From contig NZ_OX030782.1 in assembly GCF_943733665.1 (NCBI RefSeq), positions 4,264,501-4,328,500 of the forward strand: DNA of 64,000 nt, in the 5' to 3' direction. Of this stretch, positions 9,941-18,883 are shown one piece after another. The notes under the pieces are model-generated. The model saw nothing but the letters and a program-made list of their open reading frames with translations. It had not been told where the DNA came from and ran no database searches. A program made the position numbers and the translations under genes. Each line of letters opens with the position of its first letter. Position 1 is the stretch's first letter. The stretch comes from Aquimarina sp. Aq107 (lineage in GTDB: Bacteria; Bacteroidota; Bacteroidia; Flavobacteriales; Flavobacteriaceae).

Positions 9941-10285
9941 ATGAAAACAAAATTACTCATTGCTCTTTTAGGGTTTTCTATTATTAGTTGCTCTAGTTCT
10001 AAAGAAACATTAAAAGAAACAGATGCTATAACATCCACTCCAGAAAAAGTTCTTAAAAACGAAGCTAGCATAAATTCTGCGTCCAAAGAAATTAACCGTA
10101 AAATTAATAGTATAATTCAGAATTATCTAGGCGTACCTATTTCTTCTATAGCAAGATCCGATGTAAAAGAAACCGAACAAGGATATCAATGGAAATTTAT
10201 GAATGTAAAAACGGGAGAAAACTTTATCGCTAATACCGATTTTAATTTTAACTCAATAAAAATCACAAAAAACAAAAGAAGTTAA
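9941..10285 (+). CDS. Small lipoprotein, paralogue of the one at 8756-9127
   Basis: A 114-aa lipoprotein (lipobox SIISC, Cys about residue 17) with the same domain as 8756-9127: INSIIQNYLGVPISSIA, GYQWKFMNVKTGENF and IKITKNKRS align block by block. The linker between Cys and domain is unrelated in sequence and Thr/Glu/Lys-rich. It is followed by a strong terminator at 10351-10376, so it is probably a single-gene transcript. Function unknown; envelope location is inferred from the lipobox. Confidence 0.75.
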   Translation: MKTKLLIALLGFSIISCSSSKETLKETDAITSTPEKVLKNEASINSASKEINRKINSIIQNYLGVPISSIARSDVKETEQGYQWKFMNVKTGENFIANTDFNFNSIKITKNKRS

Positions 10286-10350
10286 TATCGTAGTAACCTA
10301 CAACTACTCTATTAATATTAATACGCAATTTTTTTGTCTCAACTAAGCGG

Positions 10351-10382
10351 AACCTGATTTAATTGTAAATCAGGTTTTTTTT
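10351..10382 (+). terminator. Rho-independent terminator after the small lipoprotein gene
   Basis: Perfect 10-base arms 10351-10360 and 10367-10376 (aacctgattt and its complement), a 6-base loop, then eight T. It points along the plus strand and its T-run touches the stop codon of the oppositely oriented polyprenyl synthase gene. Confidence 0.9.
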
Positions 10383-11355
10383 ATACATTTCTGTTCATTA
10401 ATTGTTCTCCAAAAATTTGTAAAATTTTCTTTTTATCCTGTGAAATCGATAAATTATTTAAGACCTCAAAAGCTTTTTCTGTATATCTCTCAATTTCTAT
10501 TCTTGTTTTTTCTTTTGCTCCAGTAGTTTCAAAAATACTTTTCACAGTTTGTATTTTCTCCGATGGATCTTCTGGGTTTAAAGAAAAAAGTCCTTCTAAC
10601 TGCTTTTTTACACTATTATCTGCATTCTCCATTGCTTTAAGATACAAAAACGTCTTTTTGTTTTCGATAATATCCCCACCAACTTGTTTTCCAAAGGTAG
10701 CAGGATCACCAAAAGCGTCTAAGTAATCATCTTGTAATTGAAAAGCCAAACCAAGCAATCTCCCAAAATCATAAATCGCAGATTTACAAGTACTAGAAGC
10801 ATCCGCTATAATTGCGCCCATTTGCATAGCTGCCGCAACCAGTACAGCAGTTTTATACTCAATCATTTTTAGATATTCTGGAATTGTAACGTCATCTCTT
10901 GTTTCAAAATCAATGTCGTACTGCTGCCCTTCGCATACCTCAATTGCAGTTTTAGTAAACAATTGTGCTAACTGCTTAAAAGTATCTCCTTCATAATTTT
11001 CAAAAAGCTGGTAAGCATTAATCAACATAGCATCTCCAGAAAGAATCCCCGTATTAATATCCCATTTTTCATGGACAGTTTCTTTTCCTCTTCTTAAAGG
11101 TGCATCATCCATAATATCATCATGAACCAAAGAAAAATTATGGAAAACCTCAATAGCCAAAGCTGCATCAAGAGCTTTTTCGTAGGACCCACCAAAAATT
11201 TCGGAAGTCATCAGCACCAAAACTGGTCTTAATCTTTTTCCTCCAAGCGTAAGAATATATGAAATAGGCTCATAAAGGTTTTTGGGTTCCTTTTGTATAG
11301 TATTCTCTGATAAATAATCTAAAAAATATCTTTGATAATCTGAAATGCTGTTCAC
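10381..11355 (-). CDS. Polyprenyl (isoprenyl) diphosphate synthase
   Basis: Head-to-tail prenyltransferase that condenses isopentenyl diphosphate with allylic diphosphates in the cytoplasm. Both Asp-rich motifs are intact: HDDIMDD at about 78-84 (first Asp-rich motif) and LQDDYLD at about 207-213 (second). GGKRLRP at 38-44 binds diphosphate. A Phe sits five residues before the first Asp motif, which in this family favours shorter products such as farnesyl or geranylgeranyl diphosphate; that is an inference. The start is GTG at 11355: the resulting N-terminus (NSISDYQRYFLDYL) fits the family and no ATG lies nearby. The family is firm, chain length is not. Confidence 0.92.
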   Translation of the reverse strand: MNSISDYQRYFLDYLSENTIQKEPKNLYEPISYILTLGGKRLRPVLVLMTSEIFGGSYEKALDAALAIEVFHNFSLVHDDIMDDAPLRRGKETVHEKWDINTGILSGDAMLINAYQLFENYEGDTFKQLAQLFTKTAIEVCEGQQYDIDFETRDDVTIPEYLKMIEYKTAVLVAAAMQMGAIIADASSTCKSAIYDFGRLLGLAFQLQDDYLDAFGDPATFGKQVGGDIIENKKTFLYLKAMENADNSVKKQLEGLFSLNPEDPSEKIQTVKSIFETTGAKEKTRIEIERYTEKAFEVLNNLSISQDKKKILQIFGEQLMNRNV

Positions 11356-11814
11356 TACTATTTTTTGCGCTAAGGTAAAATAAAAATTAAAAATCTGTTT
11401 AGTTAAAAACCTTATCTCTTCCCTAAATAAATATGCCCTATTTTCTTGAAACTAAAAGTCTTCAGATATCGATAAATCCCTGATAGTAATACTATAAAAT
11501 TAACACAAGACAATATGAATGATAAAAAAAACACTTTTAAAACCTTTGCCCACCTCTTAATAATAACAATATTCAATACTTATGAAAGCACAAAATCTAA
11601 TAACAACTTTAGAGCATATATAAGATCACCTAAAAACTATATAACAAACATCATTTTGTATCATATTGAATCTGAAGTAATATTCCACAATTAATAAGAA
11701 AAGTTGTCCTAATTGGATAACCTTTTTCGTCATAGATTACGCAAACGTATTAAACAACTCAACTCCTATAAATGACGGTTCAAGTTATTTCATTGTTAAA
11801 AAATTGTGAAACTT

Positions 11815-11844
11815 AGGAAACTTTTAATGTTTTTAAAGTTTCCT
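11815..11844 (+). promoter_or_regulatory. Candidate TetR operator of the efflux operon
   Basis: Perfect inverted repeat: left arm aggaaacttt (11815-11824), right arm aaagtttcct (11835-11844), 10-base spacer, so arm centres are about two helical turns apart. It ends 4 bases before the -7 box and lies just upstream of a TetR-family gene. That placement is expected for a dimeric repressor blocking its own promoter. Confidence 0.7.
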
Positions 11845-11848
11845 CATG

Positions 11849-11856
11849 TACATTTG
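11849..11856 (+). promoter_or_regulatory. -7 box of the tetR-RND efflux operon promoter
   Basis: TACATTTG matches TAnnTTTG and is followed by CAC, a context common at flavobacterial starts of transcription. It lies 22 bases before the tetR ATG, so the leader would be very short. No clear TTTG -33 element is seen; that zone is occupied by the inverted repeat. Confidence 0.6.
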
Positions 11857-11878
11857 CACAAAATAATTTAAACCCCAG

Positions 11879-12478
11879 ATGAAGGAAAAAATAATTGAGA
11901 AAGCAAATGACATGTTCTTGAGCTTTGGTTTTAAGAGCGTTACTATGGACGACTTAGCTTCAGAATTAGGGATTTCTAAGAAGACGATCTATGCGCATTT
12001 TCAAAATAAAACAAAATTAGTTGAGGCAACTACCGATCATTTATTTTGTACAATTAGTGATGGTATAGATTCAATTTTAGAAGAAAACAAAGAACCGATA
12101 GAAGAATTATATGCAATTAAGGCTTTTGTCATGTATCATTTGAAAGATGAAAAAACCTCTCCTCAATACCAACTTCAGAAATACTATCCCAGAATTCATA
12201 GTAGTCTCAAAGTAAGACAATTCGAAACTATGCAAGAATGCGTGATCGAAAACCTAGAACGAGGTATAATAACAGGAGTTTTTAGAGAAAACATAGATAT
12301 AGAAATTATTTCAAGATTATATTTTATGGGAATGACAGGAATAAAGGACCAAGAAATGTTTCCTCTCCAACAATTTCCAGTATCAAAATTAATGACAGAT
12401 TATTTAGAATATCACGTACGTGGTATCGCCACAGAAAAAGGATTAAAAATTTTAGACAACCTATTAAAACAACCATAA
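11879..12478 (+). CDS. TetR/AcrR-family repressor of the efflux operon
   Basis: Dimeric transcription factor, 199 aa. The N-terminal helix-turn-helix (about 5-50: TMDDLASELGISKKTIYAHF) is canonical for TetR; the C-terminal ligand-binding half is not characteristic of any named regulator. It is the first gene of a four-gene run (tetR, tolC-like, membrane fusion, RND permease) with 3-, 8- and 6-base spacers, so it is co-transcribed with the pump it most likely represses. The perfect inverted repeat at 11815-11844 just upstream supports autoregulation. The inducer is unknown. ATG start chosen because it gives a normal TetR N-terminus. Confidence 0.93.
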   Translation: MKEKIIEKANDMFLSFGFKSVTMDDLASELGISKKTIYAHFQNKTKLVEATTDHLFCTISDGIDSILEENKEPIEELYAIKAFVMYHLKDEKTSPQYQLQKYYPRIHSSLKVRQFETMQECVIENLERGIITGVFRENIDIEIISRLYFMGMTGIKDQEMFPLQQFPVSKLMTDYLEYHVRGIATEKGLKILDNLLKQP

Positions 12479-12481
12479 ATT

Positions 12482-13903
12482 ATGAGAAACAACCTTTGGT
12501 CGATATGTTTCTTTAGCTTATTTACGACATTTTCTTTTGCGCAGGAAACTCCTGTTTCTTCCCAATATTCATTTACATTAGATGAAGCAATTGAATTTGC
12601 ATTAGAAAATAGTTATCAGTCTATCAATGCTAGACGAGATGTAGCTAAAGCTTTAAAGCAAAAATGGGAAACCACAGCAACCGGTTTACCACAAATTAAT
12701 GCTGCGATTGATTATCAAAATCAATTAAAGCAACCTGTTTCTTTACTGCCAGCATCAGCTTTTGACAGTAGAGAAAGTACTATTAATACTGTTGAAGAAT
12801 TCTTTGACTTAACCGCTAATGGTTCTCCTGACCCACTTGATGGTTTTATACCAGTAGTTTTTGGAACTAAACAACAATTAGCAGCAAGTGCTACATTATC
12901 GCAATTACTTTTTGACGGATCTTATCTTGTTGGTTTAGAAGCTGCTAAAAGTTTTTTGCAGTTTACTAATGATTCTCAAGAAAAAACTCAACTTAATGTT
13001 CGAGAGAGTGTTATTAATGCCTATGGTAGTGTTTTAGTATCTCAGGAAAGTGTTAAAATACTTCAGAATAACAAAGCTGCATTAGAAAAAAACTATGAAG
13101 AAAGAAAAAAGATTTTCGAAAATGGGTTAGCAGAGGAAGAGGACGTAGAGCAGTTACAAATCACACTACTGCAAATTACCAATCAATTAAATAATGCAGA
13201 ACGATTATCAAAAATTGCTTTACAAATGTTTAATCTGACCATTGGGATAGATGTAGATTCTAACACTGTTTTATCTGAAAATCTTGATAATTTAACTATT
13301 AAAAATACCGATACATCTGTTGGACTAAAACCTTTTATGATTGAAAATAATGTTGACTACAGACTAGGATATTTATTAACTGAACAAAGAAGACTGGAAT
13401 TGAAATTAGAAAAAAGTAGAGCTTTACCAACATTATCAGCTTTTGTCAACTATGGTACCCAAGCCAATAGTGATTCTTTCACGTTTCTAGAAAATGATCA
13501 ACGATGGTTTCAGTCTTCTATTCTAGGAGTAAGCTTAAATATTCCAATCTTTAGTTCTTTAGGACGAAGTGCTAAAACACAAAGAGCAAGAATTGCTTTT
13601 GAACAAGCAAACACATCTTTTATTGAACAGCAACAACAAATCCAACTTCAGTACAATTCGACGGTAAGTGATTATCAACTATCGTTGGAAACTTATGAAA
13701 CCTCTAAACAAAACCTTTCGTTAGCAGAAAGAATAGAAAACAAAAACCAAATAAAATATACAGAAGGATTGGCTTCAAGTTTTGAATTAAGGCAAGCACA
13801 ACTACAATTATACAGCGTACAACAAGAACTATTGCAAGCTATGCTCACCATTATAAACAACAAGGCCAAACTAGAAACAATACTTAATACACCAAATAAC
13901 TAA
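12482..13903 (+). CDS. TolC-family outer-membrane efflux protein
   Basis: Outer-membrane channel of a tripartite efflux pump. A signal peptide (about 1-21, ending FSFAQ) is followed by two repeated outer-membrane efflux protein domains made of long helices (for example about 30-250 and 285-470) with Gln/Ala/Leu heptad-like patterns. LSQLLFDGSYLVGLEAAK and LNIPIFSSLGRSAKTQ occupy the two equivalent strand-turn positions typical of TolC. 473 aa is usual. It is the second gene of the TetR-controlled operon and should dock the fusion protein encoded next. Confidence 0.93.
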   Translation: MRNNLWSICFFSLFTTFSFAQETPVSSQYSFTLDEAIEFALENSYQSINARRDVAKALKQKWETTATGLPQINAAIDYQNQLKQPVSLLPASAFDSRESTINTVEEFFDLTANGSPDPLDGFIPVVFGTKQQLAASATLSQLLFDGSYLVGLEAAKSFLQFTNDSQEKTQLNVRESVINAYGSVLVSQESVKILQNNKAALEKNYEERKKIFENGLAEEEDVEQLQITLLQITNQLNNAERLSKIALQMFNLTIGIDVDSNTVLSENLDNLTIKNTDTSVGLKPFMIENNVDYRLGYLLTEQRRLELKLEKSRALPTLSAFVNYGTQANSDSFTFLENDQRWFQSSILGVSLNIPIFSSLGRSAKTQRARIAFEQANTSFIEQQQQIQLQYNSTVSDYQLSLETYETSKQNLSLAERIENKNQIKYTEGLASSFELRQAQLQLYSVQQELLQAMLTIINNKAKLETILNTPNN

Positions 13904-13911
13904 ACATACTC

Positions 13912-15078
13912 ATGAAAAAATTAGTATTCATATTCTCCATGTTACTTATTCTTGCTTCTTGCGGACAAAAAGATGGCAAGTCTATTGAAAAAGTTATAGA
14001 AAAAGGAGATCTAACCGCGATCAGAGCAAAACGAAGTGAAATCGTAGCAGAACAACAAGCTATAGCTGATAAGCTAAAGCAATTGGATGAAGCTATTTCG
14101 TCTCTTGACAGTATCAAAAAACTTCCTTTGGTAACGACAATTACAGCTAAAGACACATTATTTAATCACTATTTAGAGCTTCAAGGAAGTGTCGAAACCA
14201 AAAAGAATATCGTTTTATATCCCGAAGCTGCTGGAACACTTGTTCGAGTTATGGTAAAAGAAGGACAACGAGTTTCCAAAGGTCAGATTTTAGCTAGGAT
14301 AGATGATGGAGGGCTAAGCCAACAAGTTGCTCAAATGGAAGTTCAAGCAGAATTAGCTAAAACAACTTATGAGCGTCAGAAAAAACTATGGGAACAAAAA
14401 ATTGGTTCTGAAATTCAGTTCCTGCAAGCTAAAACAAATTACGAGTCTTCAAAAAATGGTGTAGACCAAATGAAACGTCAATTAGCAAAAGCAACGGTGA
14501 CAGCTCCATTCTCAGGGATAGTAGATGATGTTATGGCGGAGCAAGGAAGTGTTGTTGCTCCAGGACAGACGGAATTGATACGTATTGTAAATCTAAATGA
14601 TATGTATATAGAGGTAGAAGTTCCTGAAAGTTATATTTCGAGTATTGTAAAAGGGAAAGAAACTAAAGTCTATTTTCCAGTTTTAGGAAAAACAATCGAT
14701 ACTAAAATTCGTCAAGTAGGTAACTACATCAACCCAAATAACCGCTCTTTTACGGTTGAAATATCAGTACCTAATAAAGATGGGGTTATTAAACCTAATC
14801 TTACTGCTAAGGTAAAAATCAACGATTACACAAGCGAAAAAGCAATCTTAATTCCTCAAAGTATTATTTCAGAAAATTCTGAAGGAGACCAGTACGCTTA
14901 TATAACGGCTGGAAAAGACGCTAAAAATATAGCAGAAGCTAAACGTACGATTGTAAAAACAGGGAGAACCCAAGGAGATTATATCGAAATTCTTGATGGA
15001 ATCACTAATGGAGATGATATTATAAGTGAAGGTGCAAGAAGTGTTAAAGATGGTCAGAAAGTAGAAATCATAAACTAA
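13912..15078 (+). CDS. RND efflux periplasmic adaptor (membrane fusion protein)
   Basis: HlyD/AcrA-type adaptor linking the inner-membrane pump to the TolC-like channel. It has a lipoprotein signal peptide (LILASC, Cys about residue 19), so it is lipid-anchored. A coiled coil (about 30-65) precedes the first half of a lipoyl domain (LYPEAAGTLVRVMVKEGQRVSKGQ). An alpha-hairpin (about 135-195) is followed by the second lipoyl half (ATVTAPFSGIVDDV) and a beta-barrel and membrane-proximal domain to the C-terminus. 388 aa is typical. The extra coiled coil before the first lipoyl half is somewhat unusual for AcrA but common in this phylum, as I recall. Confidence 0.93.
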   Translation: MKKLVFIFSMLLILASCGQKDGKSIEKVIEKGDLTAIRAKRSEIVAEQQAIADKLKQLDEAISSLDSIKKLPLVTTITAKDTLFNHYLELQGSVETKKNIVLYPEAAGTLVRVMVKEGQRVSKGQILARIDDGGLSQQVAQMEVQAELAKTTYERQKKLWEQKIGSEIQFLQAKTNYESSKNGVDQMKRQLAKATVTAPFSGIVDDVMAEQGSVVAPGQTELIRIVNLNDMYIEVEVPESYISSIVKGKETKVYFPVLGKTIDTKIRQVGNYINPNNRSFTVEISVPNKDGVIKPNLTAKVKINDYTSEKAILIPQSIISENSEGDQYAYITAGKDAKNIAEAKRTIVKTGRTQGDYIEILDGITNGDDIISEGARSVKDGQKVEIIN

Positions 15079-15084
15079 AGTCTT

Positions 15085-18000
15085 ATGGAAGTAAATAAGA
15101 AAAAAGTAGATAAAGAATTTAAATTATCGTCCTGGGCAATAGACAACCCAACTACTATCTATGTAATGATGGCGATTTTCTTCATTCTTGGGTTATCAGC
15201 ATATTTCTCTATGCCCAGAGAAAATTTCCCAGAAATAAATGAAACCAAAATTTATATCAGTGTTCCATATCCAGGAAATACCTCGGAAGATATAGAAAGA
15301 TTAATTATAGATCCTCTAGAAGATAAATTAAAGAATCTTGGTGGAGTTGTAGAAATAGTATCTACATCACAAGAGGATTATGGTATTATTACCGTAGAGT
15401 TTGAAGAAAAATTTACTGTTGCAGAGGCCAAACAAAAAGTTAAGGACGAAGTAGACTCAGAAAAATCAAATGAAGACTGGCCTACATTTAACGGAGCTAA
15501 AGTAGAGCCTAATGTTTTTGATTTGAGTATCTCTGAAGAAACTCCAATTATGAACATCAATATTACTGGAGATTATCCAGTTGACAAACTCAAGTTGTTT
15601 GGAGAATATCTCGAGGATGAAATTGAAGATCTAAAAGAGATCAAAGGTGTAGATATTAGAGGTGCACAGGAAAAAGAAGTAGAAGTAGCGGTTGATATCT
15701 ATAAAATGATGGCTGCAAAAGTAAGTTTTGACGATGTTCTGAATACCATTAGAAATGGTAACATTACCATGTCTGCTGGAAATATGATTACCAGTGGACA
15801 ACGAAGAACTATCAGAATCCTTGGTGAGATAGATGAACCCTCTGAACTGGATAATTTTGTTGTTAAATCTCAAGATGGAGCAGTATACCTTAGAGATATT
15901 GCAAAAGTTACTTTTAAAGAAGAAGACAAAACTACGTATGCTAGAGAGTTTGGTGATAATGTAGTAATGCTAGAAGTTAAAAAACGTTCTGGGAAGAACA
16001 TGGTAGAAGCTGCTGATCAAATTAAAGTGATCGTTGCAGATGCAGAAGAAAATGTTTTCCCGACGGATTTAAATATTAGTATTGCTAATGATCAATCTAC
16101 TAAAACCATTAATCAAGTGGATGATCTTGTAAACAATATCATCTTTGGAATTATTCTGGTTGTGGGTGTATTAATGTTTTTCTTAGGGTTTAGAAATGCC
16201 TTGTTTGTTGGATTTGCAATACCCATGTCAATGTTTATATCCTTTATGATTTTATCATTATTAGGATATACTATGAATACCATGATTCTTTTTGCATTAA
16301 TTATGGGATTAGGAATGCTAGTAGATAACGGTATTGTGGTTGTAGAAAATGTATACCGTTTGATGGAAGAAGAAGGCATGTCTAGAATTGAAGCTGCAAA
16401 AAAAGGAATTGGAGAGATTGCATTTCCTATTATTGTTTCGACTCTGACAACCGTTGCTGCTTTTGTGCCTCTTGGTATGTGGCCAGGTGTAATGGGTCAG
16501 TTTATGATTTATTTCCCAATTACTCTATCCGTTGTATTAGGATCATCCCTTTTTGTAGCAATCTTTTTTAACTCCATGTTAGTTTCTAGATTCATGGACA
16601 TTGGAGAAAAAGAATTAACCGTAAAACAATTGATACGTCTAAGTTTAATTCTTGGTGGATTTGGAATATTTATAATGATTGTTGGTGGTCCAGCTAGAGG
16701 TCTTGGTACTTTAATGATATTTACCGCGATCATGTTCTGGATCTACAAGTACCTTTTAAAAAGAATGGCTACTTTTTTCCAAACAAGGATTTTGACTTGG
16801 TTAGAAAACACTTATCAACGCTTTCTTTCGTTTGCGTTAAGAGGATGGAGAACCTATGCATTTGTTATTGGAACATTCCTACTATTGTTTGTAGTATTTG
16901 GAGCATTTGGTGCATCCGTTGGAAGTCAGCGAACTAAAGTAGAATTCTTTCCAGATAATACCCCAAATCAAATCATTGTATATATAGAATATCCACAAGG
17001 AACGGATATAGAAAAAACGAATAAAATCACTAAGGAAATTGAGAATCGTGTATATGCCATCATAAATGATCAGGAATATATAGAAGGCGAAGATCATAAC
17101 TTTTTGGTAGAGGCCGCCGTATCGCAAGTAGGTGAAGGTGCTGGAAATCCTCAAACAGATGGCGGTAGCAGTGCAGAAATGCCACATCGTGGTAAGATCA
17201 TTGCCGCTATGAGAGAGTTTAAATTCAGAAAAGGAAAAGATTCTGAAGAATTACGATTCAAAGTACAAAAAGCATTAAAAGGAATTTATCCTGGTGTTGC
17301 TATTTCTGTAGAAAAAGATGCTGTAGGTCCACCAGCTGGATATCCTATAAACATCGAAATCGAAGGAAAGGATTATGATGAATTGATTACTATCGCGGAA
17401 CGTATGCGAAACTTCATCAATGAAAAAAATATTCCTGGTATCGAAGAGTTAAAAATAGACGTAAACAAAGGAAAACCTGCAATGCAAGTAGCGGTTGATC
17501 GCCAAAAAGCTGGAGAACTTGGAGTAGCAGCAGGTCAGGTAGGAAATCAATTACGTCGTTCTATTTTTGGTGAAAAAGCAGGTGTCTACAAAAAAGAAGG
17601 AGAAGATTATGATATCTATGTTCGTTTTGATAAAAATGATCGCTATAACACCAGCGCTTTATTTAATCAAAATATTACGTTTAGAGATCAGGCAACCGGT
17701 AGACTTAAAGAGATTCCTGTTTCTGCAGTGGCCTCTAAAAAGAACACTTCTTCTTTTAGTGCGATCAAGCATCGTGATACCAAAAGAGTAGTAACTGTAT
17801 ATTCTGGATTACAACCTGGTTATACAGATGCTGGAGCTATTGTAGCACAAATAGAAACGGAAATGGCGAGTTTTAAAAGGAAACCAAGCAGTGTTAAAAT
17901 CAACTATACGGGTCAGATCGAAGAGCAAAATAAGCAAATGGAGTTTTTAATGGGAGCCTTTTTTGCTGGATTAGGACTTATTATGTTAATACTTATTTTC

Positions 18001-18627
18001 CAATTTAGCTCTATCTCTAAACCAACCATTATTATGATTGCTATCTTCTTAAGTTTTATAGGAGTTTTTGGAGGAATTCTAATCACTGGGGCAGCATTCG
18101 TAATTATGATGACCATGATGGGAATCATATCTCTAGCAGGGATTGTAGTAAATAATGGGGTGGTACTTCTTGATTATACACAATTATTGATTGATCGTAA
18201 GAAAGTAGAACTCAATATTCCGGAAAATGAACATCTTGCTAATGATGAAGTAATGAAACTAATCGTAAAGGGAGGAAGAGCACGTCTTAGACCTGTAATT
18301 CTTACTGCAATTACTACGGTATTAGGTCTGATTCCTTTAGCGGTTGGATTTAATATTGATTTCTTCTCATTATTTGCCAATTTTGACCCTAAGATTTATA
18401 TCGGTGGAGATAATGTTATTTTCTGGGGACCTCTTGCTTGGGCAGTAATTTATGGATTAATTATAGCTACCTTCCTTACTCTAATTATAGTACCTTGTTT
18501 GTTCTTTATGGTACACAAGGTAAAGGTTTGGTTTAGTAAAAAAAGAGATGCTAAAACAATAATTACTGAAGAACCAGATCTTGAAGATGATGAGGGTGGT
18601 GAAATTCCAATACCATCTACAACATAA
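15085..18627 (+). CDS. RND-family efflux permease (HAE1-like)
   Basis: Proton-driven inner-membrane pump, 1180 aa, longer than AcrB (about 1050). TM1 is near residues 24-42, TM2-TM6 at about 345-505 and the last TM block at about 950-1150, with two large periplasmic loops. The TM4 motif reads GMLVDNGIVVVEN: the first proton-relay Asp is kept and the second is Asn. TM10 has GIVVNNGVVLLDY where AcrB carries a Lys. Between TM6 and TM7 there are two additional hydrophobic segments (RLSLILGGFGIFIMIVGG and TLMIFTAIMFWIYKYLL). The acidic C-tail is cytoplasmic. Substrate range cannot be read from sequence. It ends the operon and is followed by a strong terminator. Confidence 0.93.
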   Translation: MEVNKKKVDKEFKLSSWAIDNPTTIYVMMAIFFILGLSAYFSMPRENFPEINETKIYISVPYPGNTSEDIERLIIDPLEDKLKNLGGVVEIVSTSQEDYGIITVEFEEKFTVAEAKQKVKDEVDSEKSNEDWPTFNGAKVEPNVFDLSISEETPIMNINITGDYPVDKLKLFGEYLEDEIEDLKEIKGVDIRGAQEKEVEVAVDIYKMMAAKVSFDDVLNTIRNGNITMSAGNMITSGQRRTIRILGEIDEPSELDNFVVKSQDGAVYLRDIAKVTFKEEDKTTYAREFGDNVVMLEVKKRSGKNMVEAADQIKVIVADAEENVFPTDLNISIANDQSTKTINQVDDLVNNIIFGIILVVGVLMFFLGFRNALFVGFAIPMSMFISFMILSLLGYTMNTMILFALIMGLGMLVDNGIVVVENVYRLMEEEGMSRIEAAKKGIGEIAFPIIVSTLTTVAAFVPLGMWPGVMGQFMIYFPITLSVVLGSSLFVAIFFNSMLVSRFMDIGEKELTVKQLIRLSLILGGFGIFIMIVGGPARGLGTLMIFTAIMFWIYKYLLKRMATFFQTRILTWLENTYQRFLSFALRGWRTYAFVIGTFLLLFVVFGAFGASVGSQRTKVEFFPDNTPNQIIVYIEYPQGTDIEKTNKITKEIENRVYAIINDQEYIEGEDHNFLVEAAVSQVGEGAGNPQTDGGSSAEMPHRGKIIAAMREFKFRKGKDSEELRFKVQKALKGIYPGVAISVEKDAVGPPAGYPINIEIEGKDYDELITIAERMRNFINEKNIPGIEELKIDVNKGKPAMQVAVDRQKAGELGVAAGQVGNQLRRSIFGEKAGVYKKEGEDYDIYVRFDKNDRYNTSALFNQNITFRDQATGRLKEIPVSAVASKKNTSSFSAIKHRDTKRVVTVYSGLQPGYTDAGAIVAQIETEMASFKRKPSSVKINYTGQIEEQNKQMEFLMGAFFAGLGLIMLILIFQFSSISKPTIIMIAIFLSFIGVFGGILITGAAFVIMMTMMGIISLAGIVVNNGVVLLDYTQLLIDRKKVELNIPENEHLANDEVMKLIVKGGRARLRPVILTAITTVLGLIPLAVGFNIDFFSLFANFDPKIYIGGDNVIFWGPLAWAVIYGLIIATFLTLIIVPCLFFMVHKVKVWFSKKRDAKTIITEEPDLEDDEGGEIPIPSTT

Positions 18628-18638
18628 ATAAAAACTTA

Positions 18639-18686
18639 ATTTTAAATAAAAAACGCTGCAAATATGCAGTGTTTTTTATTTAAAAT
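18639..18686. terminator. Terminator of the efflux operon
   Basis: Twenty-two-base arms 18639-18660 and 18665-18686 pair with a single G-T type mismatch around a 4-base loop. The gctgca core is flanked by A/T runs, so it can work in both directions between convergent genes. Confidence 0.88.
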
Positions 18687-18883
18687 TAATACATAATTAT
18701 CAAAAGATATTGTGAACATTTATAGTCAATATTTTTTACCATATATTACCACTATATTAGACATTACCTATCTATCGGTAGGGTTCAATATCTTTTTAAA
18801 CCCAGAATCTAAGAATCTTCAGATTATTAAAACAGAACACAATTAAAATGGCTGTCGTTTGATAATCTTTTATAATCGTGATA

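Larger units (their letters stand above)
11356..11878. other. Intergenic region between prenyl synthase and the efflux operon
   Basis: 523 bases between divergent genes. Near the prenyl synthase, the minus strand reads TACCTTAG at 11370-11377, one mismatch from a -7 box and only 15 bases from the GTG start. Near tetR lie the operator and promoter described separately. A 59-codon ATG frame at 11515-11694 has no recognisable features and strongly AT-biased composition, so I do not call it a gene. The middle shows no RNA or repeat. Confidence 0.55.

Noticed and set aside
11515..11694. 59-codon ATG frame in the gap before tetR
   Set aside because: Composition is AT-biased, there is no signal peptide, motif or recognisable start context, and length is what chance gives in such sequence.
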